From contig CAJJNQ010000001.1 of the NCBI GenBank assembly GCA_905193155.1, positions 1-64,000 of the forward strand: a stretch of DNA of 64,000 bases. Direction: 5' to 3'. The translations under genes and the position numbers were made by a program. The notes beneath the pieces were generated by a model. It made no database searches, was not told the origin of the DNA, and saw only the letters and a list, made by a program, of their open reading frames with translations. This stretch comes from an uncultured Christensenella sp. GTDB taxonomy: Bacteria > Bacillota > Clostridia > Christensenellales > UBA1750. Of the stretch, positions 35,040 through 45,160 are shown piece after piece; position 1 is the first letter of the stretch; each line of letters starts with the position of its first letter.

Positions 35040-36548
35040 TTATTCCGCCTGAATTCCCTTGTTCTTGAGCATGACGTCGTGGGAGCCGCCCTCAACGATG
35101 GAGGTGGAGGACACGACGGTCAAGCGCGCGTTCTTCTGAAGATCCGGAATGTTCAGCACACCGCAGTTGCACATGGTGGAGCGCACCTTGTACAGCGAGG
35201 TGTTGACGTTGTCCTTCAGAGAGCCCGCGTAGGGCACATAGGAATCGACGCCCTCTTCAAAGGAGAGCTTCGCCGCGCCGCCCAGATCGTAGCGCTGCCA
35301 GTTGCGCGCGCGGTTGGAGCCTTCGCCCCAGTATTCCTTCATGTAGTTGCCGTTGATGTTGACCTTGTTGGTGGGGGACTCGTCGAAACGGGCGAAGTAG
35401 CGGCCCAGCATCAGGAAATCCGCGCCCATGGCCAGCGCAAGGGTCATGTGATAATCGTGCACAATGCCGCCATCGGAGCAGATCGGGACGTAGATGCCGG
35501 TCTCGCGGTAGTATTCGTCGCGCGCTGCGGCAACCTCGATCAGCGCAGTCGCCTGGCCACGGCCGATGCCCTTGGTCTCGCGGGTGATGCAGATGGAACC
35601 GCCGCCGATGCCGACCTTGACGAAATCCGCGCCCGCCTTGGCCAGAAACAGGAAGCCGTCGCGATCCACAACGTTGCCCGCGCCGACCTTGACGGAATCG
35701 CCGTAGTTCTCACGAATCCAGGCAAGCGTGCGGCTCTGCCACTCGGAGAAGCCTTCGGAGGAGTCGATGCACAGCACGTCCGCGCCCGCCTCGACCAGCG
35801 CGGGAACGCGCTGCGCGTAATCGCGGGTGTTGATGCCGGCGCCGACGACATAGCGCTTCTGCTTATCGAGCAGCTCGTTGGGGTTTTCCTTGTGCTGGGC
35901 GTAGTCCTTGCGGAACACCATATAGACCAGGTGCTGGCTGTCGTCGATCAGCGGGAGAGAATTGAGCTTGTGCTCCCAGATGATGTCGTTGGCGACCTTC
36001 AGCGTGGTATCGGCAGGCGCCGTGATGAGCTTGTCAAACGGCGTCATGAATTCGGAAACGGGGGTATCGGTGCTCATGCGGCTGACACGGTAATCGCGGC
36101 TGGCGACGATGCCCAGCAGCTTGCCTTCTGCGGTGCCGTCCTCGGTCACGGCAACGGTGGAGTGGCCGGTCTTTTCCTTCAGAGCAAGGATATCAGCCAG
36201 CGTCGCGTCGGGACGGATGTTGGAATCGGACTTGACAAAGCCCGCCTTATAGCTCTTGACGCGAGCGACCATGGCCGCCTCGTCCTCGACGGACTGAGAG
36301 CCGTAGATGAAGGAGACGCCGCCCTCCGTGGCCAGGGCAATGGCCATTTTGTCGTCGGAAACCGACTGCATGATCGCGGATACCATCGGGATATTCATGG
36401 TCAGGGGGCACTCTTCTTCGCCCTTGCGATATTTCACCAGCGCGGTTTTGAGGCTCACATTGGCAGGAATGCACTCCGCAGAGGAATAACCGGGAACCAG
36501 CAGGTATTCGCCGAAAGTGCGGCTCGGCTCGGAATAATAAAACGCCAT
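35040..36548 (-). CDS. guaB: IMP dehydrogenase
   Basis: Oxidises IMP to XMP with NAD, the committed step to GMP. The 502-residue protein has the TIM-barrel with an inserted CBS pair (about residues 100-230) and the catalytic loop [15 protein letters not shown] with its cysteine, then [17 protein letters not shown] and the flap region. It is longer at the C-terminus than the classical ~485-residue enzyme and resembles the ~500-residue clostridial form. GGAGAG lies 8 nt before the ATG. Confidence 0.95.
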   Translation of the reverse strand: MAFYYSEPSRTFGEYLLVPGYSSAECIPANVSLKTALVKYRKGEEECPLTMNIPMVSAIMQSVSDDKMAIALATEGGVSFIYGSQSVEDEAAMVARVKSYKAGFVKSDSNIRPDATLADILALKEKTGHSTVAVTEDGTAEGKLLGIVASRDYRVSRMSTDTPVSEFMTPFDKLITAPADTTLKVANDIIWEHKLNSLPLIDDSQHLVYMVFRKDYAQHKENPNELLDKQKRYVVGAGINTRDYAQRVPALVEAGADVLCIDSSEGFSEWQSRTLAWIRENYGDSVKVGAGNVVDRDGFLFLAKAGADFVKVGIGGGSICITRETKGIGRGQATALIEVAAARDEYYRETGIYVPICSDGGIVHDYHMTLALAMGADFLMLGRYFARFDESPTNKVNINGNYMKEYWGEGSNRARNWQRYDLGGAAKLSFEEGVDSYVPYAGSLKDNVNTSLYKVRSTMCNCGVLNIPDLQKNARLTVVSSTSIVEGGSHDVMLKNKGIQAE

Positions 36549-36699
36549 TTTACTTCTCTCCTCCGTCCAAATCTATATTAGTAGCATTATAGCAGAAACC
36601 GCCGCAAAAACAACGCCTTTGGGGAAAATAAATGGCGATTTAACATCGATTTTGCTTCCTTTCCTTGCATATCCGTAAAATTCCACGAACGATTCAGAA

Positions 36700-36732
36700 A
36701 GCCACCGTGCGTAATGTTCACGCTCAGTGGCT
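36700..36732 (-). terminator. Hairpin terminator between the ROK kinase gene and guaB
   Basis: AGCCACCGTGCGT and ACGCTCAGTGGCT pair with two G-U or mismatched positions around AATGTTC. T-rich tails lie on both sides; on the minus strand it would end the ROK gene. Confidence 0.6.
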
Positions 36733-36772
36733 TTTTCTGCATTTTCAAAATTTTCTTTTTCAATATTTTGAT

Positions 36773-37729
36773 TCAGAGTGCAGTTTTTCCTGCAATTTCG
36801 TCCAGTGTCAGCTTGTGCAGGCCGAGCACAACCGAAGCTTCCGGCTTTTCTGCCAAGCGGATGTCCGGGTGGCCCCACGGCGTCCAGGCATACTTATGGA
36901 CGTGCTCTTCCAACGGGCGGCGCAGATCCTCGCCCATGCGGGCGATGCCGCCGGAGAGGATAATAACCTCAGGATCGTAGGCGATGATCAGGTTGCAGAG
37001 ATTGGCGCTCCAGCAGTCGAGCGAACGGCGCAGGAGCTTGACCGACAGTTCGTCGCCCTTGTCGGCGCAGGCCTTAAGGTTCCTGTAGTCGATCACATCA
37101 AGATCTTTCAGCATACTGGTTTCAAACAGCGGATCCTTGTGCGCAAAGATGGGCAGCGCCCAGGAGCTGGCGTTGGCTTCCATGCAGCCGATGTTGCCAC
37201 AGTTGCAGGGCGTCGCATCAGGACCGAATTCAATGACCATGTGTCCGCCGATACACGCCGCCTGAAAATGTTTGCCGCGCACGAGCTTGCCGTCCATCAC
37301 CGCCGCCGCGCCCACGCCGGTGCCGAAGATCATCATCACGGCGTCCTTGGTGTCCTGTGCGCAGCCGTAGGTGAGCTCGCCGATCAACGCGGCGTTGGAA
37401 TCGTTGTCGAGGATGAACGGGCAATCGAAAGTGCGCTTGACCCAGCTCTTGAGGTCATAGCCCACCGCATCCACGAACTTGCCGTTGGCCGAGACCACGA
37501 CCTTGTCGCGGGGGTTGACCAGGCCGGGGAAAGCAATGCCAAGGCCGTCGATGTGATCCAACCCCATTTCCGCCATCATGCAGCGGCCTTCGGTTTCCGC
37601 CTGATCGAGGTTTTTCTGATAGGCGTCGTCGCGGTAGGCGGGCACCATGCTCTCCTTGATGATTTTGCCGTCCTGAAGCAGCGCGAGCTTCATGCGCGTG
37701 CCGCCGATATCCAACGCCAGAGTCACCAT
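36773..37729 (-). CDS. ROK family sugar kinase
   Basis: A 318-residue kinase. ATP-binding LALDIGGTRMKLAL at the N-terminus, catalytic aspartate in LDNDSNAA, FGTGVGAA, and the ROK zinc site CNCGNIGCMEA with an upstream His (GGHMVIEFG) are all visible. No HTH, so an enzyme rather than a regulator. Substrate could be glucose, N-acetylmannosamine or another hexose. GGGGGATGG lies before the start. Confidence 0.92.
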   Translation of the reverse strand: MVTLALDIGGTRMKLALLQDGKIIKESMVPAYRDDAYQKNLDQAETEGRCMMAEMGLDHIDGLGIAFPGLVNPRDKVVVSANGKFVDAVGYDLKSWVKRTFDCPFILDNDSNAALIGELTYGCAQDTKDAVMMIFGTGVGAAAVMDGKLVRGKHFQAACIGGHMVIEFGPDATPCNCGNIGCMEANASSWALPIFAHKDPLFETSMLKDLDVIDYRNLKACADKGDELSVKLLRRSLDCWSANLCNLIIAYDPEVIILSGGIARMGEDLRRPLEEHVHKYAWTPWGHPDIRLAEKPEASVVLGLHKLTLDEIAGKTAL

Positions 37730-37763
37730 TGTTCCATCCCCCTTATTCTTTCCCTGTTTATTC

Positions 37764-38705
37764 TCAGATCAACGCCATGGATTTGAGCACGAAAATCCAG
37801 ATGAACATCGTCACCACGGCCAGCGAGGAACCGAATACCACCAGCCCGGCAGCCAGCTCGCTGTCTCCATCCATCTGCTGCGCCATCGTAAAGGACGAAA
37901 CCGCAGGCGGCGCAGCCAGCATCACAAGCAGTGCAATCAACTCTTCGCCGCGGAAGCCGAGCAGCACCGCGATCGTCAAAAAGATCAGCGGCATCACCAC
38001 AAGGCGGCCGCTCACGCCAATGACGAGTTGACGCACGCACTTTCTCACCTGACCAAAGTTGAACTCTGCGCCAAGGATCACCAGTGCCAGGGGCGTTGCC
38101 ATCTTAGAAAGATCCGCCACCGGCTTTTGCAGGAAATTCGGCAGCTTCACACCCAGAAGCAGCAGCACAATGCCCAGAAGCGACGCCAGAATCAACGGAT
38201 TGGTCGCCACGCTCTTTAAGATCTTGAGCGGGTTGGGCTTGCCCCCGCGGTAGATCTCCAGCGCCGTGACGGAAAGCGCATTGAACATCGGCACCACCAC
38301 CGCGATCACCAACGCCACCGCGCCGGTATTGCTTCCCTCGCCGCAGAGCGATACCAACACCGGCAGGCCGAAAATGACGAAGTTGGAGCGCATGATGCCC
38401 TGAATCAGCACGCCTCGTCTGCTGTTTTCCTTTTCCAGCAGCGGCACCAACGCCATGCACAGCGCAAACTCGCCCAGCACGAACAGCACCGCCGTGAGCA
38501 TCAGCGGCCCGTTGAAGGCCGTGCCAATGTCGGTTGAAATCACATTATAAAACAACAGGATCGGCAGGAACACGCGAAAGACCACGTTGTTCATCTTCCG
38601 CAGCGTTGGCTCGTCCACGAGCCTGAAACACCGAATGGCATAGCCCAGCGCCATTTCGAGGAACAGGGGCAGCACCACGTTCAGTGACAATAGAAAATTT
38701 TCCAT
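37764..38705 (-). CDS. AEC family transporter (auxin efflux carrier-like permease)
   Basis: A 313-residue membrane protein with about ten hydrophobic helices in two halves. Typical parts are LFLEMALGYAIR at the start, FGLPVLVSLCGEGS, LSKMATPLALVILGAEFN and MLAAPPAVSSFTMAQQMDGD near the end. Family members move organic acids or amino acids. It lies 34 bp upstream of the ROK gene on the same strand. Possible promoter at 38741-38770. A decayed relative may lie at 49173-49580. Confidence 0.9.
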   Translation of the reverse strand: MENFLLSLNVVLPLFLEMALGYAIRCFRLVDEPTLRKMNNVVFRVFLPILLFYNVISTDIGTAFNGPLMLTAVLFVLGEFALCMALVPLLEKENSRRGVLIQGIMRSNFVIFGLPVLVSLCGEGSNTGAVALVIAVVVPMFNALSVTALEIYRGGKPNPLKILKSVATNPLILASLLGIVLLLLGVKLPNFLQKPVADLSKMATPLALVILGAEFNFGQVRKCVRQLVIGVSGRLVVMPLIFLTIAVLLGFRGEELIALLVMLAAPPAVSSFTMAQQMDGDSELAAGLVVFGSSLAVVTMFIWIFVLKSMALI

Positions 38706-38740
38706 AGCCAGCCTCTCCCGCTTTCACATTTTCAAATAAA

Positions 38741-38770
38741 AGTATAACATATCCCCCCGCCGTCCGTCAC
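38741..38770 (-). promoter_or_regulatory. Probable promoter of the AEC-ROK operon
   Basis: GTGACG (38765-38770), 18 bp, TATACT (38741-38746) on the minus strand, about 35 bp before the AEC start codon. Confidence 0.5.
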
Positions 38771-38793
38771 GGGAAATTTACATAGCAGCCGCC

Positions 38794-40560
38794 TCAGTCC
38801 TCCATCCGCACCGTGCGCGCCCCGTCGGAAAGTTCCGCCGTGCGCTCATGGCAGGTGAACAGCAGCATCTGCCGTCCCGCGGCATTCTCCTGCAAAACCT
38901 GAAGCCCTGCGCGCGTGCGCTCATCGTCAAACAGTACGAAGGGATCGTCCATCAGCATCGGCAGCGGGCCGCCATGCTTTTCAAGCAGCCGCACCAGCGA
39001 AAGCCGCAGCGCCAGATACATCAGCTCCACCGTGCCTCCGCTGAAATACGCCCAGGGCTGCATCGCGCCGCTCTGCGGTTCCAGCGAAAGCTCCATGCTC
39101 TGCGAAACCGCCGCACGGACGTATTTGCCCGCCGTGACGCGGCTCAGCGTTTTTTCCATATCCGCCGTCAATTCCGGCATAAAGCCGCTCTGCCGATCCT
39201 TTGCCGCGTTTTTGAGCTCTTCTTCCGCCATGTCCAGCGCCTCATACCGGCGCAGCAGGCGTTTTTCTCTTTCTTCCAGCACCGAGATGCGCTTCCGGAG
39301 CGTTTCATCGCTCTCCCGGCCCCGCAGCAAGCCTTCCAGCTCCACGCGCGCCGCGACCAGCGCTTCCTGATCCTGCGCGGCGTTCGGCACCATCTCGCGG
39401 TCAATCGCTTTCTGCATCTGCGCAATCTGCCCTTCGAGCTGCACGATCTGCGCCTGATACATCGCGCGTTCTCGCCGCGCAGCGGAAAGCCCGCGCATCA
39501 GCTCGTCCACGCGCGCAGTGTCGCCCGCGGGCGCAAGCTCCATTTTATCCTTCTGCCGCATATACAGAATGCAGAAGCCCATCGTCGCCAACAGCCCTGC
39601 AAACAGATAGTTGCTCACCGCAAGCCCCAGCGCCACGCTCAGCACCGCTGTGAGCACAGCCAGTGCAATCCAGATCAGGCAGAGCGCCTTGCCGCTCATC
39701 GTTTTTTCGCCCGCTCCGGCCTCTTCGCGCTGCTGCTCCTGCTGCAAGCCGGCGTCCAGCGTGCGGATGCGCTCATCCAGTGCGGCGGTCTGCTGGCGGT
39801 AATCGCCCAGGCGGCGCAGCGCGCCCTCCTGATCCGCCATGCGCAGGCGCAGCGCCTGATTCTGCTTGTCGCCCGCGCTCAGCTTTTCCACCTTTTGCTT
39901 GAGTTCCCGCACGCGCACGGCGGTCTTGCCGTTTTCGAGCAGCGCGGCGCGCGCCTGATCCAACTGTGCGCGCACATCGTTCAATTCCCCTTTGCCGCGC
40001 GTGCGGGGCTGAATTTCATTCTTTGCATTGTGCAGCCGCTCGATCACGCGGGTCAAATCCACATCCTGCTCGCCCGTGCCGATCAAATTGCGAATCTTTT
40101 CCGAAAGCGCCGCGCCATCCCCGCCCGGACGGCTGCCCGCCGCAGAGACAAACAGCGTGTCGGCAAAAACGCCTTCCTCCACGCCCAACAGCATCTTGCC
40201 CGGCTCTTCGCCCGCAGGCAGCGGCAAAACCTCCCCGCTGTCCAGCTCCGTCACACGGCAGGTATCGCTCTTTTTCGTCTGCCCGAATACGCGGATGATC
40301 TCAAAGCGCTGCTTGCCGTCGGTCAGGCGCAGGCTGCCGCCCATGCTGATTTCGCCCCAGGGCATATAGCGGCGCCGGTCGTTCTGCTCGATCGAGGCGG
40401 ATTTTCCGTTGAGGCCGTAGAGCATCGCGCGCAGAAAGGCCATCACGGTGCTCTTGCCGCTCTCGTTGCGGCCGTAAATCAGCGTCAGCCCATCTTCCAG
40501 CGTCAGGTCAAAATCGCGCAGCTTGCCGAAGCGGTCGATGTGCAGCGATTCAATCCGCAT
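38794..40560 (-). CDS. SbcC/YhaN-like AAA ATPase
   Basis: SMC-like ATPase of 588 residues: Walker A YGRNESGKSTVMAFL (about residue 30), coiled-coil arms, a pair of membrane helices in the middle (about 285-325, LIWIALAVLTAVLSVALG and YLFAGLLATMGFCILYM), then signature-like YFSGGTVELMYLALRLSLV and Walker B PMLMDDPFVLFDD. The mid-coil membrane helices are typical of YhaN, not SbcC, though the coils are short. It overlaps the partner nuclease gene by 11 bp, so they form a complex in DNA end processing or repair. Confidence 0.85.
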   Translation of the reverse strand: MRIESLHIDRFGKLRDFDLTLEDGLTLIYGRNESGKSTVMAFLRAMLYGLNGKSASIEQNDRRRYMPWGEISMGGSLRLTDGKQRFEIIRVFGQTKKSDTCRVTELDSGEVLPLPAGEEPGKMLLGVEEGVFADTLFVSAAGSRPGGDGAALSEKIRNLIGTGEQDVDLTRVIERLHNAKNEIQPRTRGKGELNDVRAQLDQARAALLENGKTAVRVRELKQKVEKLSAGDKQNQALRLRMADQEGALRRLGDYRQQTAALDERIRTLDAGLQQEQQREEAGAGEKTMSGKALCLIWIALAVLTAVLSVALGLAVSNYLFAGLLATMGFCILYMRQKDKMELAPAGDTARVDELMRGLSAARRERAMYQAQIVQLEGQIAQMQKAIDREMVPNAAQDQEALVAARVELEGLLRGRESDETLRKRISVLEEREKRLLRRYEALDMAEEELKNAAKDRQSGFMPELTADMEKTLSRVTAGKYVRAAVSQSMELSLEPQSGAMQPWAYFSGGTVELMYLALRLSLVRLLEKHGGPLPMLMDDPFVLFDDERTRAGLQVLQENAAGRQMLLFTCHERTAELSDGARTVRMED

Positions 40561-41638
40561 GGCGCGTCACCTCCCCGTCAAATGCGTTCAGCCCCAGCTG
40601 CAAAGCCTCCCTCGCCGCCGCAGCGTCCTGCCCGTTCTGTTCCAATTCCGCAATGCGCCGCAGCATCCGCCGGGCGAACGCGCCGCGCAGCGTATTTTCC
40701 TGCGCAATGCCGGCCGCATCCGTTTCCGGCCGGGTTTCATCTTCGATGCGAATCTTCGCGCCGCAGCCGGTCAGCAGCCGCAAAAGGCCGTTCTCATCGA
40801 CAGAAAAACCGCGTGTGGTGCCCGTCAGCGTCAGCAACACGCGGTGTCCCTGCTTGCCCTCCAACGCCTTTTCGCAGCGGCCCGCCGCCTCCGCAAGATC
40901 TGCGCAGCCGGTGAGGTTCACGTTTTCCTCCAGCGTCATGCTGCCGCAGAGCTTGACAAAGGACATATTCAGTTGCCCGTTTTCATCCACTTCCCCCAGA
41001 TATGCACCCTTTTCGCCGATCTCGTCATAGCCGAGCCCTTGCAGGCACCCGCTGTAAGCATAGAGGGTATCGCCCGCACGGCGGACGGTGCTTCTTTCAT
41101 GGATGTGCCCCAACGCCAGATATTTGAGGCCCGTCTGCGCGATGCTCTGCTTCGTCACGGCGCGGTAGTCGCTCCTGCCGCCGGGCGAAACGAGGTCGCC
41201 GTGCAGCACGCCCAGATCGTACAAACCGGGGGTGAGCTTTCTCTTCTTCCGATCCGGTGCAAAGGGCTTTTCGGACGCGGCTGCAAAGCTGGCGCCCCAG
41301 ACGCGCACGCCGTAGGCGGGAATCTCCGCACAGGACCAATCGTGCCCGAAAACATAGACATTGCCCGGCAGGCTGCCGTCGTAGTTGCCTCCCGCGCACA
41401 GCGGATCGTGGTTGCCCGCCGCAATCATCGTGCAAAGGGAAGGATTGCCCGCCAGAAGGTCGAACACGCGGCGGCGCGTCCGCTCGTCCGCACGCACGGC
41501 CTCAAACAGGTCGCCCGCGATGAGCAGCACGCTCACGCCCTCCCTTTTGCAGAAGTCCAGCATCCTTTCAAACGCGCGCATCCGCTCCTGGCCGCCGACG
41601 CAGCCCAGATGCAGATCCGCACAGTGCAGAAATTTCAT
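40550..41638 (-). CDS. SbcD/YhaO-like metallophosphoesterase exonuclease
   Basis: Mre11-type nuclease subunit of 362 residues: HCADLHLG (metal), AGDLFEA, AGNHDPL, LGVLHGD and LGHIHER follow in the usual order over the first ~210 residues, then a C-terminal capping domain. GGGAGGGGA precedes the ATG. Overlap with the ATPase gene shows translational coupling; the pair is the bacterial Rad50-Mre11-like unit. Confidence 0.9.
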   Translation of the reverse strand: MKFLHCADLHLGCVGGQERMRAFERMLDFCKREGVSVLLIAGDLFEAVRADERTRRRVFDLLAGNPSLCTMIAAGNHDPLCAGGNYDGSLPGNVYVFGHDWSCAEIPAYGVRVWGASFAAASEKPFAPDRKKRKLTPGLYDLGVLHGDLVSPGGRSDYRAVTKQSIAQTGLKYLALGHIHERSTVRRAGDTLYAYSGCLQGLGYDEIGEKGAYLGEVDENGQLNMSFVKLCGSMTLEENVNLTGCADLAEAAGRCEKALEGKQGHRVLLTLTGTTRGFSVDENGLLRLLTGCGAKIRIEDETRPETDAAGIAQENTLRGAFARRMLRRIAELEQNGQDAAAAREALQLGLNAFDGEVTRHAD

Positions 41639-41730
41639 TTTTCCCCTCCCTCTCCGCGCCTGTTCGGCACGTCAGGCGTCTCTTTGTCTTTCAGACCGAT
41701 TATATCATAGATCGTCTCTTTCGGCTATAA

Positions 41731-41767
41731 AACGACGGCGCGGTCTGAAAGAATTCAGACCGCGCCG
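41731..41767 (-). terminator. Terminator of the first VanW gene
   Basis: A perfect 14-bp stem (CGGCGCGGTCTGAA with TTCAGACCGCGCCG, 4-nt loop) and TCGTTTTAT on the minus strand. Confidence 0.85.
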
Positions 41768-41800
41768 CAGCGCCCGTTTTTTAGGACGCAATGGACAATT

Positions 41801-43555
41801 TTATTCCTCCGGGATGTCGAAGCCGCCGTTATTGCCGCCGTCTCCGCCGGTCGTATCTCCGCCGGTGCTGCCGCCGGTATTATCGCCCGTCGATCCGGTT
41901 TCCTCCGGAATGGTGGACTCCGTAGGCGTTGCCTGGGAGTTGATGGCGATGACCGGGGTGCGCTTGGGATAATTGGACTTGTGCAGCACTTCCTTGCTGA
42001 TCTGCTTGCCATCCTGCTTGGTGATGAGATAGGTGGTGACCTTCTTGCCCTCCAGGCCCGTGGTCACCGTGACCTCCTGGCCGTATTCCAGCGTCGGATC
42101 CTCCGTATAGGTGGGATCGGGGATCGGGATGGTCTGCGTAACTTCGCTGGTCAGATCGAGCTTGATGCCGTCCTTGAGGATCGGAATGCCGTAGACCGAA
42201 GCCTTGAGTTTCTTATTGCTCTCGTCAAAGGTCATCACGACCGCAACCGGGCCCTCAGAGTTGTTGATGAACTTAAAGTCCTTGTTGGGATAGTCCACCG
42301 CCGCATCCTCGCCGATGGGCACATAACTGGAGACGATGGTGTGATTATGGCGTTCGCTGATCTTGAGCCCCGCGCGCACCACGGCGTTGAACAGCGTCGA
42401 GGAAACCTGGCAGACGCCGCCGCCCGGCTCCTGAACATAAACGCCGTTTTTGATGACCGTTGCATCCTTATATCCCTTGGCTGCGGTGCGTTGGCCGGTG
42501 AGCGTGTTGACGGAGAATTCCTCTCCCGGCTGCACGACCACGCCGCTGATCGCCTGAGAGCACAGGCGGATATTGGTGTTTCGGTTGGAATTGGAGGTGG
42601 TGGTGGTGGTAAAGGTCGCCAGGCGTTTGAACTTGGATTTGAGCGTCGCCTTGTCCATTTCCGGAGTGGTTTCCGTCACCGTGATGGTCACAGTGCCGTC
42701 ATAGTTTCCGGCATCGACCGCCGCCTGCGCCGCCGCCTGGGTTGCTTCCTGATTGACCTCCAAACCGTTCTGCCCATCCTCATAGGTAAAAGAGGAATCC
42801 TTGACGTTAAAGCCGGTCACGGTCGCGTTTTTCGCCTTGCGGTTGATGGCTTGCGCGCAGGAGTTGAGCACCTCGGTCATATCCGGCAGGGAATAGCCCG
42901 CTTCCACGGTAAACTCCACCGGCTGGGTTTTGATCTCTTCGATCTTTGCAAGATTTTCCTCACGGGTGCCGTCTCTGCCGACCTGATAGGCCTGATCGAT
43001 CACAGAAGCCAGATCGCTGCCCGTCATCAGCGGCACCTGGAAAGTCTGGTCGTTATATTGCAGCGTCAGGCTGTGCTCGGCAAGGCCCAGCGACTGCTCG
43101 ACAGCTTCCGTCGCCTGCTGGCGCGTCATGCCGCCCAGCGCCATGCCGTTGATGGACACGCCTTCATAAATGGTATCCGACCCCAGCACCGCGTCTTCCT
43201 GCTGGCGCTGCTGTTCCGCTGCGGCCTGCTGCTCCTGTTCGAGTTTAATCTGCGCCTGCTGCTCTTCCTCCGCTTTTCTGTTCTGGAAGTACTTCACGCC
43301 GGCAAACACGCCGACCGCCAGCAGCACAACCAGCAGCAGCATGGGCAGAAAATTATTCTTTTTCTTCTTGCGGCGATTATTGCCGCCGCGGCCGGAGGTG
43401 GAATAACGCCCTCTGGACGCGCTCTGTGCATAGCGATCCTCTTCATAATATGTATTTCTGCGCCCGTTTCCGGACGAATAGCTGCCGCGTTGAGCGCTTG
43501 AGTTGCCTCTTTTCTGCTGTCCCCGGCCGCGTCCATCGCTGTAATATCCCGACAT
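41801..43555 (-). CDS. VanW family cell-wall protein (copy 1)
   Basis: A 584-residue membrane-anchored protein: a disordered Gly/Ser/Arg-rich cytoplasmic start (to about 60), one membrane helix (FLPMLLLVVLLAVGVFAGV), a Glu/Gln coiled stretch, two putative peptidoglycan-binding repeats (about 110-300), the VanW domain (NTNIRLCSQAISGVVVQPGEEFS, QEPGGGVCQVSSTLFNAV), a G5-like part near 500 and a Thr/Gly-rich tail. The ATG at 43555 has GGAGG 6 nt upstream. Probably surface or wall associated. Paralog at 47504-49084. Confidence 0.9.
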   Translation of the reverse strand: MSGYYSDGRGRGQQKRGNSSAQRGSYSSGNGRRNTYYEEDRYAQSASRGRYSTSGRGGNNRRKKKKNNFLPMLLLVVLLAVGVFAGVKYFQNRKAEEEQQAQIKLEQEQQAAAEQQRQQEDAVLGSDTIYEGVSINGMALGGMTRQQATEAVEQSLGLAEHSLTLQYNDQTFQVPLMTGSDLASVIDQAYQVGRDGTREENLAKIEEIKTQPVEFTVEAGYSLPDMTEVLNSCAQAINRKAKNATVTGFNVKDSSFTYEDGQNGLEVNQEATQAAAQAAVDAGNYDGTVTITVTETTPEMDKATLKSKFKRLATFTTTTTSNSNRNTNIRLCSQAISGVVVQPGEEFSVNTLTGQRTAAKGYKDATVIKNGVYVQEPGGGVCQVSSTLFNAVVRAGLKISERHNHTIVSSYVPIGEDAAVDYPNKDFKFINNSEGPVAVVMTFDESNKKLKASVYGIPILKDGIKLDLTSEVTQTIPIPDPTYTEDPTLEYGQEVTVTTGLEGKKVTTYLITKQDGKQISKEVLHKSNYPKRTPVIAINSQATPTESTIPEETGSTGDNTGGSTGGDTTGGDGGNNGGFDIPEE

Positions 43556-43784
43556 AACCATCCTCCTGCGCAAATGTTTCCGACAAAACAACTATATTGT
43601 ACACGAGCACACAGGCTCATTTGTTTCGAGCCGTACAGATAATTATAGTATGCCCCCACATTCCCCGCGTGTTAAAGATGCGTTAAATGAGATTCCCCGC
43701 CGTTCAGGCAAAAACCCGGTGCGAAACGCGGCGCGGTATGCTATACTGAAAAGAGAGTAACCTTCGGGAAAAGGGGGCTTTTGC

Positions 43785-44501
43785 ATGAGCATTCAACTGA
43801 ACTGGCTGGGTCAGGGCGGATACTGGATCCGGTGCGGTGAAACCGCAGTCTGTCTGGATCCCTACCTTTCTTTTAGCTGCGAAGAGCACGGCGGGCATAC
43901 GCGCATCGCGCCGCCTCCGCTCGATCCTGCATCGATTCGCACGGATCTGTTCGTATTTTCCCATGACCACATGGATCATCTGGACGAGGGCACGCTGCAC
44001 CGCATTGACCTTCGGCACAACCGCTTTGCAGGGCCGGACTCCTGCTTAAACCATCTGCGCAGGCTGGGCGTTCCGGAGGAAAACCTGCTGCGCCTGCCGC
44101 GCGGCGGGCGGCTTGCGGTGGGCGATATCGAGCTTTTCGGCGTCCATGCGGAGCACACGGAGGACAGTATCGGTCTGATCGTGCGCGGTCACGGTCAAAC
44201 GGTGTATTTCACCGCCGACACACTCTGGAGCGATCTGTTGATCACGGACGCGAGGCCTTTTTCACCCGACGTGCTCGTGACCTGCATCAACGGCCGCTGG
44301 GGCAACATGGATCACCGGCAGGCCGCCGACCTGGCTCGCGCGCTGAAGGTCCATTTGTCCATTCCCACGCACTACGGCATGTTTGCCGAAAACACGGCGG
44401 ATCCCGCAGATTTTGTCCATGAAATGCAGGAAGAAAACGTTCTGCTGCTGACCATGTACGAGCCTGTCGTTCTGCCGGACTTTCATCAGGAGGAAAAATG
44501 A
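43785..44501 (+). CDS. Metallo-beta-lactamase fold hydrolase (UlaG-like)
   Basis: A 238-residue cytoplasmic metal hydrolase with the HDHMDH metal motif (H60, H62, D64, H65) and later TADTLWSDL and PTHYGMF. The short start LNWLGQGGYWI with LDPYLS is typical of the UlaG/YtnP-like branch. Its stop overlaps the next start (ATGA). A -10 box TATACT lies at 43742-43747. Substrate unknown; lactones or phosphodiesters are options. Confidence 0.85.
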   Translation: MSIQLNWLGQGGYWIRCGETAVCLDPYLSFSCEEHGGHTRIAPPPLDPASIRTDLFVFSHDHMDHLDEGTLHRIDLRHNRFAGPDSCLNHLRRLGVPEENLLRLPRGGRLAVGDIELFGVHAEHTEDSIGLIVRGHGQTVYFTADTLWSDLLITDARPFSPDVLVTCINGRWGNMDHRQAADLARALKVHLSIPTHYGMFAENTADPADFVHEMQEENVLLLTMYEPVVLPDFHQEEK

Positions 44502-45136
44502 AGCGTTATAAAGACATGACCTCGGACGAGAAAAACGTCGTCAAGCAGCACATCCAGCTCTACGGCGGGCTGCTGCTGATCTTTGTCGTCATCGCCGTGT
44601 TCCTGCGGATCTACAACACCCGCTTGATTCAAGGGGACGGCATCCTGCCCACGCCGCGCAAAGCGGTCGATCCCATCGGGGTCACCTATTACGCGCAGGA
44701 CGATCCGCGCTGGGCGGACGATGCGCTGGGGCAGACCGGCTACACCATGCAGGAAGAGGGCAGCCTGTTTGCCGCGCTTGCGATGGTGCTGGACAGCGAC
44801 GGCATCACAGTGGATCCCGGCGAGCTCAACCGCCTGTTCATGGAAAACGATCTTTACATCAACGATGGCAAGGCTGCCGATCTGACGAATCTCGACAAAA
44901 TTTATCCCGAGGTGCGCTTCACTGCCCCGCAGGATTTCAACGGCGAAAATATGACCAACGAGCTGCGCGCAGGCCGCGCATGTATGGTGCGCGTCAAAAA
45001 GGGCGAAAGCGCCTATTGGCTGTGCGTCGTGGGCGCAACAGAAGATGTGTTCCTCGTGTTCGACCCGCTGGGCGGTTCCGAAACCCATGAACTGACCGAA
45101 TACGGCAATGTCTACGCGCTGGGCATGGTCAAATAA
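44498..45136 (+). CDS. Membrane-anchored C39-like peptidase domain protein lacking catalytic residues
   Basis: A 212-residue protein with a charged start, one membrane helix (about 23-41, LLLIFVVIAVFLRIY) and an outside domain that follows the C39-like (Peptidase_C39_2) plan: VTYYAQDDPRWADD, then EEGSLFAALAMVL where the family has GCGPTSLAMVL, and AYWLCVVGATEDVFLVFDP where it has GHFVVVTG...DP. By this alignment the catalytic Cys is Ser and the His is Tyr, so a binding rather than cutting role is likely. Translation is coupled to the upstream hydrolase gene. Confidence 0.65.
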   Translation: MKRYKDMTSDEKNVVKQHIQLYGGLLLIFVVIAVFLRIYNTRLIQGDGILPTPRKAVDPIGVTYYAQDDPRWADDALGQTGYTMQEEGSLFAALAMVLDSDGITVDPGELNRLFMENDLYINDGKAADLTNLDKIYPEVRFTAPQDFNGENMTNELRAGRACMVRVKKGESAYWLCVVGATEDVFLVFDPLGGSETHELTEYGNVYALGMVK

Positions 45137-45160
45137 CCCGCTTTCAGGAAAGGAAAAAGC

